From assembly GCA_025594325.1 (NCBI GenBank), contig JANHCV010000014.1, forward strand, positions 248,001 through 312,000: a stretch of 64,000 nucleotides of DNA, read 5' to 3'. Origin of the DNA: Blastocladiella emersonii ATCC 22665. Its lineage: Eukaryota; Blastocladiomycota; Blastocladiomycetes; Blastocladiales; Blastocladiaceae. The notes under the pieces are model-generated. The model ran no database searches. It was not told where the DNA came from and worked only from the letters and a program-made list of their open reading frames with translations. The position numbers and the translations under genes were made by a program. The stretch's first letter is position 1, and the number at the start of each line of letters is the position of its first letter. This document shows positions 55,468 through 64,000 of this stretch, piece by piece.

Positions 55468-58377
55468 TCAGATATAAAACTCTGGACTCTCGAGCCGCCC
55501 GCGACCCTCGACCCTGCCCGGCGCCCCGTCCGCGGGCGGGAACAGGAGGTACTTGTACGCGGCGAGGAGGAGGTCCTTCATCGCGGGCCACGCCATGACG
55601 TGCTGCGTGCGCTCCACGGTGCCCGACAGGTACTCCTTGCGCATCAGAGGGAACCGGATGAGGCGCACCAGCTCCGTCATGGCCACCTGGTGCTCGGCCG
55701 TCGCCGCCTGCGACCACTGCAGCGGCCACCCGCCGCCACTGGCGCCGCCGGCGCGGGGTGAGCCGAGCGGGTCGAACGGCGCCCTGAGCGGCGACGTGGC
55801 AACCGACACGAGCGACGCGGGCGGCGGCGGGTGGTGGGTAAAGGCGGAGGTGCCGGTCAGCGGGCTCGTGTTGCCGCGGCCCGACGTCGACGCGAACCGG
55901 CCGCCACCGCTGGTGCTGCCGCCAAACCCGCTCGACGCCGTCGACCCGAACCCGAGCGCCGAGTCGCCGACGCTCCCCGCGGCGCTCCCGCCCGTCCCCG
56001 TCCCCGTCCCCGCCGCGGACGTGCGCGCAGGCGCCGAGTGCAGGCGGTCATGCGGGAACTGGCCCGTCGGCGCGGACGGCTGCTGTGCCGTCGCCGCCGC
56101 CGCGGAACCGGGAGCCGCCACCTGCGCGTGCGGCGGTGGGCGCAAAGGGCCCTCGAAATCGAGCATCGGGTCGTCCGCGAGGAACGCGTCGAGCGCCGAC
56201 TCAGCCGCGAGGGCGGACGGCGACCCCGCGGCCGCTGCGCCCGCGTCGTCCTGCGTCTCGCCGCCACCGCCGCCCGCGTCGAGCTCGGTCGGGACGTGCT
56301 GCGTCGGCAACCCCGCGTGCTCGACGTCGACGTCGAGGGACGGCAGGTCGGGCTGCGGGAACACGGGCGAGTGGACCCCACCGTGCTGCGCTCCCGCCGT
56401 GGCCGTTGGGAACGGGCCCCACGGCGACGCGGGCGCGGCGCCGAACCCGGCCGCGCCGCCGCCCGTCTCGTGGACGAGGGTACCGGGGATCGCGAGCGGG
56501 TGCGTGCTACGCGTACGAGCGCCGGCGCTGCCGTCTTCGAAGCGGGCTGCGACCCACTCGGCGAAAAAGTCGAACACGCGCTCCTCGGACTCGACGTTGA
56601 GGCGGTCCGCCGACAGGATGGCGCGCATCAGGTCGAGCGTGATTCCGGCGATGCCCTCCTTGGCCTGCTGCAGCGACGCGAGGGAGGACGGGTCGTGCAG
56701 GAAGTCGCCGCCGCCGGCCGACGTGGCGACGGACGCGTGGCGCGACCGCGCGGGCCGGGCGTGCGCGGATGTGCTGCCGCCCGTCGCGACGCGGTGATGG
56801 TGATGGATGAGCGGGGACCGCGCGGGCGACCCGACCACGTTCTCCCCGCCGCCGGCGCCGGCGCCGCCCGCGAACATGAGCAGCGACGAGCTCGCCCGCG
56901 ACTCGCGGACGAGCAGGGTGCATAGGCGGTCAAAGTGGCCGGCGATATACGCGAACGCGCGCATCTCCGTCGCCGCACAGTGGAACCGCCGCGCGAGCTC
57001 CCACACCTGCCAGACGTTGTGGTCGGTGACGTGGAGGCGGACGGCGCGCATGAGGACGGGCGCCCACGCGTTGACCTGGAACCGCTCGGCGGTCTCGAGG
57101 CACGCCTCGAGCTCAGGCAGCGTGAGCGAGGGGAGGATCGATGTCGACGACGGCTGCCGGTACATCCACCCGAGCATGTACTCGAAGGCGACCGGGTCGA
57201 CGTGCAGGATCCGGACGCCGCGGTGCGCGGCTGCGCTCGCGTCGGCGAACTGCGACGAGAAGAGCGCCGCAAAGTACGGGGATTGCGCGGCGAGGAGCGA
57301 GCGGAGCACGGGGAACACGACGGGGACCTCGCGCTCGTCCCAGCTGACGTGCAGGAAAGCGTCTAGTCGTGATGAATCGAGCGATCAGTGACGGTTCAAT
57401 GGAGTGAGAGCACTGGGTGCGCGTACCCGCGAACGCCTCGGACTTGAACAGCGCGTCGAGCGGCGACGGCGACACGATCTCGGGGTCGTCGACCGTGGCC
57501 AGGATCGTGAACCGCACGCCGACGTAGATGGCTACTCGCGCACGACGTCAAGCCCCGCTCACTTCCTCTGCACCAACCCGTCCGCGTCGCGTACCATCAT
57601 CCTTGATCAGCGGCGCGACCTGGCCGAGCGTCAGCAGCGTCTCCTCGCCCCACGTCGGGTGCACTACGCGCCGCGCGCGCGTTAGCGACCGCGGTCCACG
57701 GCCACCGTCCCGCTCACGTACGCGAGGAGAACCAGACGGGCCGCTCGTGGCGCATGTACCCGGCGAGCCGCGTGTCGTTGGGGCTGCCGATCATGAAGGT
57801 GATCTGGATCTTCTTCTTGACCGCGTTCATGGGCACGTCGCACCCGAGGTACAGCGAGAGGACCTGGTGGCGGCGGCCGCGGCGCGGCGGTCAGATCCAC
57901 CCGCGATGCGAGCGAGCACAAAATGACGTACGTTCGGGTTCCGCGGGCGGCCCTTGTACACCTTGAGCGTCCACGGCAGCGCGTCGGCGCGGAACACGGG
58001 CGACCGGTACTCGGCGAGCGGCGACAGCTGCGACCACGGCTCGACCTTCCAGCTACACGTCCCCTCCTGCATCAGCACCATCCCGCTCTCCCACCCGACC
58101 CCCGCATCGCGTACCGGTACGTATACTCGAGATCGTGCTCCCACCGCTCAAACTCGCCGGCGCCGCCCACGCCCGCGGCGCCGCTGACACGCGACGCAGC
58201 GAACGACGACGCGGCGCTGAGCGACGATCCGGACGACCCCGCGGTCGGCGGCAGGCTCGGGAACACGGTGGCCGAGCTGCCGTTGCCGCCGACGCCGCCG
58301 CCGAACCCGGGCCCCGGCCCATGGTGCATAGTTGGGACCTGGTCTGTGGTCATGGCGCGGCGGAGTTGCGGCCACAT
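55468..58377 (-). CDS. MATH-BTB-BACK protein, six exons, 864 residues
   Basis: Minus-strand exons 58377-58115, 58052-57932, 57863-57722, 57663-57595, 57531-57427 and 57362-55468 sum to 865 codons. The five introns are 58-68 bp, start GTACG and end in AG, mostly TAG. The N-terminus is Gly/Ser-rich. A MATH-like domain follows (EYTYR-WKVEPWSQLSPLAEY, SPVFRADALPWTLKVYKG, VLSLYLGCDVP), then BTB (DAFLHVSWDEREVPVVFPVL, SPYFAALFSSQF) and BACK (LMRAILSADRLNVESEERVF, later IRFPLMRKEYLSGTV). This SPOP-like order identifies a CUL3 ubiquitin-ligase adaptor; the MATH domain selects substrates. Unusually, about 280 residues rich in Ala, Gly, Ser and Pro split the BACK region. A decayed inverted copy of that insert is at 24607-25260. 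Exons 1-2 are the least certain. Confidence 0.82.
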
Positions 58378-59081
58378 TGTGTTGCGTTGCGGTCGGTCGA
58401 TGCGTTCAGTCGGTGCGTGCCCTGGAGGCGATGGAGAAGGCGGATCGGAGGAAGCGAGAGCGAGAGCAGCGGGGTGGGGGTGCGGCGAGGTGAGGGGAGA
58501 TGAGCGCGAACCGCGCGGCCGGCGGCCGACGCGTCGCGCCCACGCGCGTTCTCCAGCCACGCGCCGCTCGCCGATCAGCCTCCGCATCACAGCTGCTCGC
58601 ACACCTAAAAACGACGCTCAAGACCTACGACGAGACCGAAGACCGAGGACGACACTCTGGACGACACTCAAGATCGAGGAAGACGGTCGAGAGACAAGCA
58701 ACAGACATGAGAGTGAGGTAATCCAACGTCGGGCCTGACGGCACAAGGTCGAGTATATTTTGGGGATTTTTGTTAGTCTCGGCTCGTTGCCTTGACACCA
58801 CGGCGAAAGGGGAGGGAGAGGGGAGGGTAGGGCGAGGCTGGTGCAGGGGCAAAAGGATCCAGGAGGGACCTCTACCCAGACGGCAAAGAGGTGCGAGAGA
58901 GAGAGAAGGGGGGAGAGAAAGGTGGTGATAAGTAAAAAAAGGGCCGGACGAATGTCGGAGGCTTCTATTGACGACAGCACTCCGTCACTCGACGAGCACC
59001 AACCACGGTGAGGCGGTCAGTGGTACGACGGGCGAGCGGGGCGAAGGCGGCAGGTCGAGGAAGCGCGGCGACACTTTTCCC
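58378..59081. other. Spacer between MATH-BTB promoter and uS5 3' end
   Basis: No gene recognised. It should hold the MATH-BTB 5' leader and the uS5 3' UTR. Confidence 0.5.
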
Positions 59082-59586
59082 TTAGTATCTCTTCTTGTTG
59101 TCGGTCTTCTGGAGGAACTCCGAGAACTCGTGGAAGGGCGACTTGGTGAAGGTGGCCGTGGGCCAGAGGTCGGGCGTGAGGAACGCGTACGTGTTGCCGA
59201 TGGCGGCGAACGTGGCCTTGACGAAGTTGCCGAGGGTGCGGGTCGAGCCGCGGGCCGACGTGTAGCAGTCAGTGACACCGGCGAGCTGGAGCAGCTTCTT
59301 GGGGACCGGGGCGGCGACGATGCCGGTACCGCGGGGGGCGGGCACGAGGCGGGTGACGACCGAGCCGCACTTGCCGGTGACCTTGGCGGGGACCGTGTGG
59401 GGCTCACCGAGGATGGTACCCCAGTAGCCGCGACGGACGGGGATGATCGAGAGCTTGGCCAGGACGATGGCACCGCGGATGGCGGTGGCAACCTCCTTGG
59501 AGCACTTGACGCCGAGGCCGACGTGGCCGTTCGAGTCGCCAATGACGACGAAGGCCTTGAAGCGGGTGCGCTGACCGGCGCGGGTC

Positions 59587-59621
<35 letters not shown>

Positions 59622-59974
59622 CTTGAGGCCGCGGAGGAAGAAGTCGATGATCTGGTACTCCTTGATGGGGAGCGAGAACAGGTACACCTGCTCAATCGAC
59701 TTGATCTTGTTCTCCTTGACGAGACGGCCGAGCTTGGTGACGGGGACCCAGTCCTTCTCCTCGTCCTTGCGGCCACCGCGAGCGGCGCCACCACGGCCGC
59801 GACCGCGACCACCAGCACCACGGCCGCGGCCGCCAGCAGCGGCACCACGGCCAAAGCCACCACGAGGGGCTGTTCAGGAGCGAGGGGAGCGGGCGTGAGT
59901 GGGACGGTCAAGTGGCGAGTCACAGCCGAAGAAAACGCACCAGAGTTACGATCGGCCGGCGCAGAGTCAGCCAT
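59082..59974 (-). CDS. RPS2: Small-subunit ribosomal protein uS5 (RPS2)
   Basis: Minus-strand exon 1 59974-59941 ([11 protein letters not shown]) and exon 2 59869-59082 are joined by a 71-bp phase-1 intron, giving 273 residues. An RG-rich N-terminal tail ([15 protein letters not shown]) precedes the conserved core: [75 protein letters not shown] and [20 protein letters not shown]. It is a structural protein of the 40S subunit near the mRNA entry channel, needed for decoding accuracy. Length and tail match fungal and animal RPS2. The very short first exon is typical of fungal ribosomal protein genes. Confidence 0.95.
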
Positions 59975-61513
59975 TTGCTGTAATCGAGTGGGAGGTGATC
60001 GGGAACGGGCAGGGCAGCACGAGGTCAGTCTAGCTGCGCAACCAGAAACCGGTCGCTAACGACGGCGCCCGCGCAGCGGTGCGGAGTGGTTAACGAGCCG
60101 AAGAGCACGAGATGGAGAGGCGAGGGAAGGAATGGTATAGCGTAGCCGAGTCGGTGGGCGACAGCACGGTGGTTGGCGAGAATTTTCCAGAACCGCACCG
60201 GTCGGGACGGGCGGACGGCTGTGGCGCAGCAAAATCCGAACCAAAGAACCGTCCCGTGCCGGGCAGCGTCTAGCCAGGCTGACCGCTCTGAGTGAGGCGT
60301 CCGTGAAGGACGGGTAGCTCGCCGCACAAGCCGTCCAGGACGGACTGGCAGGGGGCAAGCGAGGCAGGGCGGCGGCGAGACGCGAGCGGCGAGGCATCGT
60401 ACGCTGTCGGGAGCGCCGACGAGTCGCCGGTTGCGCCAAGAGGCTGTGGGCAGTACTTTTCGGTCACGGTGCGTGCGCGTCGGCGGCGCCGGTTCGTCGG
60501 GCAAGTGGATGGTTCAGCGTGGCATCCCGGCATCCAGCCCTCCCCAGGCGGCCGCGCAGCGCACGCGCAGTCAGCGTCTCTGCGGTCAGAGGCACACACG
60601 TCGGTGCCGCGGCGCAGGGGGCCGCGGTCGAGGCGGCAAACGAGTTTCGAGGTCACAGGCGGCGCTCCCGAGGCTGGCGGGGTGGAGCGCATCGCCGTGG
60701 CGTGACAGTTTTTCGGCCCGGCACCGCGCGGCATGGTCGAGGCACTCGAGGTGACACTCGCATCCCATCCGCAGCGGTCGGCGTTTTCCGAGGATTTACA
60801 TCGAGTCGTTTGCATGCATTGCGAGTGTGGTGCGTGGGAATCGGCCAAACGCGTGCTGGCCACGACCGGGAGCGAAGTGGTCGGCGGGCGGGCGGCGAAT
60901 GACCGTACGTCGTTATGTCGGGGGTTGAGACTCGACAATTCGAAAGGAGGGGGGCTGAAATACCTGTGCGAGCGTAATGAGAGAGCGGGGGCGGCAGCGC
61001 GGCAGCACGGGGGGTCGGCGGGCAGGACGGCGGGCAGGGCAGCCTACGCCACACGGAGCGGCCACACGTGGGCTTGCCAGCGCTTTCAACCTCCTCCTCC
61101 TGCCGATCCTGCTTCGCCACCCTAGCCTTCGTAGTCGTCGTCTTGGCCTGCTCCAGCGATGAGCTAAATATGCGGACATGGCGAGGGAGACGACAGGAAG
61201 TCGTGAGGCCAACGTGATCGTGCTCACCTCCTCCCGGCGAACCTACCCCGGGAGATCGCTCCGCCGACCGATGGTGATCATCGTGGTCGACTCTGTGTGA
61301 GGAGAGCCTTGCTGTGCTCAAGACGCGTTTCCTCGGCGAGCACGGGACCTTGGGGAGCGGAGATGGCGGCGGTGGCCGATCTCGAGTGTCGAGTGCTGAC
61401 GTTGCTCGCGTCGCTTGAGCTCGCTGCCCCTCTCGAAGCGGACCACGATCCCAGCCCATGCAACCTCCCGCGGACAGCTAACCTGCCGCAACGTTATCAC
61501 CGCCACGACGAAC
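59975..61513. other. Divergent intergenic region, uS5 and CBP3
   Basis: About 1.5 kb between the divergently transcribed uS5 and CBP3 genes. Long frames on both strands are Arg/Pro/Ser-rich and mutually exclusive, with no domain or splice pattern. No gene is supported. Confidence 0.5.
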
Positions 61514-62490
61514 ATGTCTTCTGCATCGCTGCGCACCCTGGTCCGCGGCGCGACCCGCGCGGCCGTCCGGGTACGGCAGCGCACTTGGGCGACCCGCCTC
61601 AAGTCTTGCATGCTGAACCAGGCGGAACTCTGCATGTGTAGACGCCCGTTACCCGCACCCCGATCCGCGCGCTGAGCTCGACCCCCATCCTGCGCGCGGC
61701 CGACGCGCCGCAGCCGCCCGCCCCGCGCAAGGGCGCGACGCCGTACACGGCCAAGTCGCGCGAGTACGAGGCGGCGGGCGAAGCGGCGACCTCCTCCTCC
61801 ATCTTTGCGCGGTTCATCACGCCCGCGGTGGCGAAGCGTCTGGCGCCCGTGTTCGGTCTGCAGTCCAAGGCGCAGACGCACCAGCGCGAGACGCTGTACA
61901 TGTACGAGCGGTGCAGTGCCGCGGCGAACGCGCACCTCGACTGGCTGATCCGCGACGTGGGCCTGCCCGACACGTTCCAGACGTGGTTCGGCGTGACACA
62001 GGTGCACGTGTGGATGGCCATGGTGCGTCTGCGCGGCGAGGGTCCCGCGGGCAAGGACGCGATCCAGGGGCTGGTGAGCCACCTGTTCCGCGACATGGAG
62101 GACCGGCTGTGGGCCATGGGCATCCGCAAGAACGCGATCGTCGACCGCTCGCTCAAGGAGTTCCTGTCCATCTTCTACGGCGGCATCATGTCGTACGACG
62201 AGGCCCTGGTGCACTCGGACGCCCTGCTGGCCTCGGCCCTGTGGCGCAACCTGTTCCAGTCGCAGGCCGACCCGCAGCACCTCGCCGAGTTTGTCGCCGT
62301 CGTCCGCAAGGAGCTCGCGCATCTCGAGACGGTCGACGCCGAGACCGTGCTCGCTGGCCGGTTCCACTTCCTCAACGAGGCCACCGCCGCCCCCGCGTCG
62401 TCGTCGGTCGCGTCGGGCACGATCGACGACTCGAAGCCGCTCTCGCCCGACGAGATGCGCGCCCTGCAGCAGCACCTCGGCGGCCTCTAA
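61514..62490 (+). CDS. CBP3: Mitochondrial cytochrome bc1 assembly chaperone CBP3/UQCC1
   Basis: Exon 1 61514-61570 and exon 2 61642-62490, with a 71-bp intron (GTACG to GTAG) between codons, give 301 residues. The first 45 residues are Arg/Ser/Ala-rich without acidic residues (SSASLRTLVRGATRAAVR), a mitochondrial presequence. The ubiquinol-cytochrome c chaperone domain follows: CSAAANAHLDWLIRDVGLPD, TFQTWFGVTQVHVWMAMVR, SHLFRDMEDRLWAMGIR and FLSIFYGGIMSYDEAL. CBP3 works with CBP6 at the mitoribosome exit to promote cytochrome b synthesis and insertion into complex III. The start was chosen because only this ATG gives a presequence in frame with the spliced domain. Confidence 0.9.
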
Positions 62491-62773
62491 GGTTTTGTGC
62501 GATGTCGGCCGTCCGGCCCGAGCTCTCTCCTTCAGTCCCGAGTATTTTCTAGATATATTTCTCATGTCCCTGTTTGACCTACCTGCCGAGTGAGCGAGCC
62601 GAGCCATCCCGCCCCACACACGCTCAGGGGGCCGCGGCTCGGACTTGGCCGTCGCGCGGATTCACCTCGTCCGACCCCCTCCCTCTCCAACTCCCGCACC
62701 ACCCCAACGCCAACCCATGAATCTTGCCCGCTAGTCGCTGCAACGTCATCGCCGTGCACGCACACGCTACACC

Positions 62774-64000
62774 ATGACGATCCCGGGCCCGCCGCCGCCA
62801 GCACCACCACCTTTGTCGTCGTCCGCCCCACCACCCATGGGCACCCAGCTGCTGTCCCAGTCGCAACCCGATGTCTCGGCGAGCCAGCCCGCCAGCACCG
62901 CCGCCGCGCCGCGCCCGCTCGCGCAGCCCGCCAAGTACGTGCCCGACAGCCGGCACACGGCGCTGTACGGCATGTTCGGCGCGCGCGGGTGGATCGAGAA
63001 GCGCCAGCGGCTGGTCATCACGCAGATGGTGCTGCGCGACTTCAAGTCGTACGCGGGCGTGCAGACCATTGGGCCGTTCCACAAGGTGCGTCGCGTCCCC
63101 GCTTCCCGCGCACCCACGCCCGCTCACACTCCCCACCCAACGTAGTCCTTCACCGCGATCGTTGGCCCGAACGGTTCGGGGAAATCGAATGTCATCGACG
63201 CGCTGCTGTTCGTGTTCGGGTACCGCGCGTCCAAGATGCGCCAGTCCAAGATCGGCCACCTGATCCACAAGTCCGAGGCGTTCCCGGACCTGCCGCAGTG
63301 TTCGGTCGAGATCCACTTCCAGGAGATTCTCGAGGAGGGCGGCGACACCACGCCCGTGCCCGGTACGCAGCTGGTCGTGTCGCGGTCGGCCACGCGCAAC
63401 CACCAGTCGCGCTACTTTCTCGACGGCACCCCGAGCACCTACGCCGAGATCACCTCGCTGCTCAAGGGCAAGGGCATCGACCTCGACCACAACCGGTTCC
63501 TGATCCTGCAGGGCGAGGTCGAGTCGATTGCGCAGATGAAGGCCAAGGCCGCCACCGAGCACGACGAAGGTCTGCTCGAGTACCTCGAGGACATTATCGG
63601 CACCTCGCAGTTCAAGGAGCCCATCGAGACGGCCACCCGCGAGCTCGAGGTCCTCCAGGAACGCCGCAACGAGAAACTCGCGCGCGTGCGGCTCATCGAG
63701 CACGAGCTCACGCGGCTCGAGGACGGCAAGGCCGCCGCCGAGGCGTACCTGGGCAAGGAGAACCGCCTGCGCCAGTACCAGGGCAAGCTGTACCGCCACC
63801 ACCGCAAGCGCCACGCCAATTCGTTGGACGTCGCCCGCCAGGCCGTCGCCGAAGCGCGCCGCCGCATTGAGAAGCTCGACGCCGAGCACAACGCACCCGA
63901 GCAGCAGACCCGCAAGGCCGGCCTCGAGCGCGCGGTCCAGGCCGCGACCCAAGCCCTCGCTGCGGCCCGCAAACGCGTCGACCCGCTCGCCGCCGAGCTC
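62774..64000 (+). CDS. SMC4: Condensin ATPase SMC4, N-terminal part (runs off window)
   Basis: Exon 1 62774-63085 and exon 2 from 63146 to beyond the window end, with a 60-bp intron (GTGCG to GTAG) between codons. After a Pro/Ser-rich N-terminus comes RLVITQMVLRDFKSYAGVQ with IGPFHK. Exon 2 starts with the Walker A region (FTAIVGPNGSGKSNVIDALL) and FVFGYRASKMRQSKIGHLIH, both diagnostic of SMC4, then NHQSRYFLDG, FLILQGEVESIAQMKAKA and the first coiled coil from about 63600. SMC4 pairs with SMC2 in condensin to loop and compact chromosomes. Hinge, second coil and Walker B lie outside the window. Confidence 0.93.

Noticed and set aside
60653-61459. 268-codon minus-strand frame between uS5 and CBP3
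   Set aside because: Arg/Pro/Ser-rich, overlaps equally long frames on the other strand, and has no conserved motif or splice signals.

Overview
The window is GC-rich nuclear DNA of a fungus. The housekeeping genes at its edges are of fungal type: a PUB1/TIA1-like RRM protein, a secreted alkaline phosphatase, a MATH-BTB-BACK protein, ribosomal protein uS5 (RPS2), the mitochondrial complex III chaperone CBP3 and the condensin ATPase SMC4. Introns are short (about 58-135 bp), start GTACG or GTGCG, carry a CTRAC-like branch site and end in TAG. No tRNA, rRNA, CRISPR array or typical transposon gene was seen. The phylum cannot be fixed from the sequence alone.

Layout. (1) 1-5108: end of the RRM gene, a 1.8-kb gene-free stretch with degenerate repeats, then an intact alkaline phosphatase gene. 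(2) 3523-24514: inverted repeat IR1. Two arms of about 3.96 kb (3523-7482 and 20555-24514), apparently identical, enclose 13 kb holding six F-box-like or BTB-like genes, most of them broken. Each arm carries a phosphatase sequence (intact on the left, 5'-truncated on the right) and a frameshifted TFIIB-like pseudogene. (3) 24515-26523: a junction where a shuffled phosphatase fragment meets a decayed inverted copy of the MATH-BTB gene. (4) 26524-53902: inverted repeat IR2. Arms of about 4.40 kb (26524-30921 and 49505-53902) enclose 18.6 kb with seven more paralogues. These are a two-intron BTB-like gene, three tandem F-box-like genes, an inverted broken copy of the BTB-like gene, and two broken F-box-like genes. 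(5) 55468-64000: the parent MATH-BTB gene, uS5, CBP3 and the 5' part of SMC4.

The overall order is L - spacer 1 - L(inverted) - R(inverted) - spacer 2 - R, where L is the phosphatase flank and R the MATH-BTB flank. In both pairs the identical core passes into recognisably homologous but diverged sequence. This suggests the cores are kept alike by arm-to-arm gene conversion. The spacers hold a lineage-specific family of putative ubiquitin-ligase adaptors that share an intron position and, in several members, a promoter motif. Only the 665-aa gene at 14189-16186, the gene at 31589-34860 and the gene at 37668-39884 look intact. The rest carry one or a few stops, frameshifts or deletions. The region reads as a birth-and-death nursery of adaptor genes held between two large palindromes. 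A biological function for this arrangement is inference.
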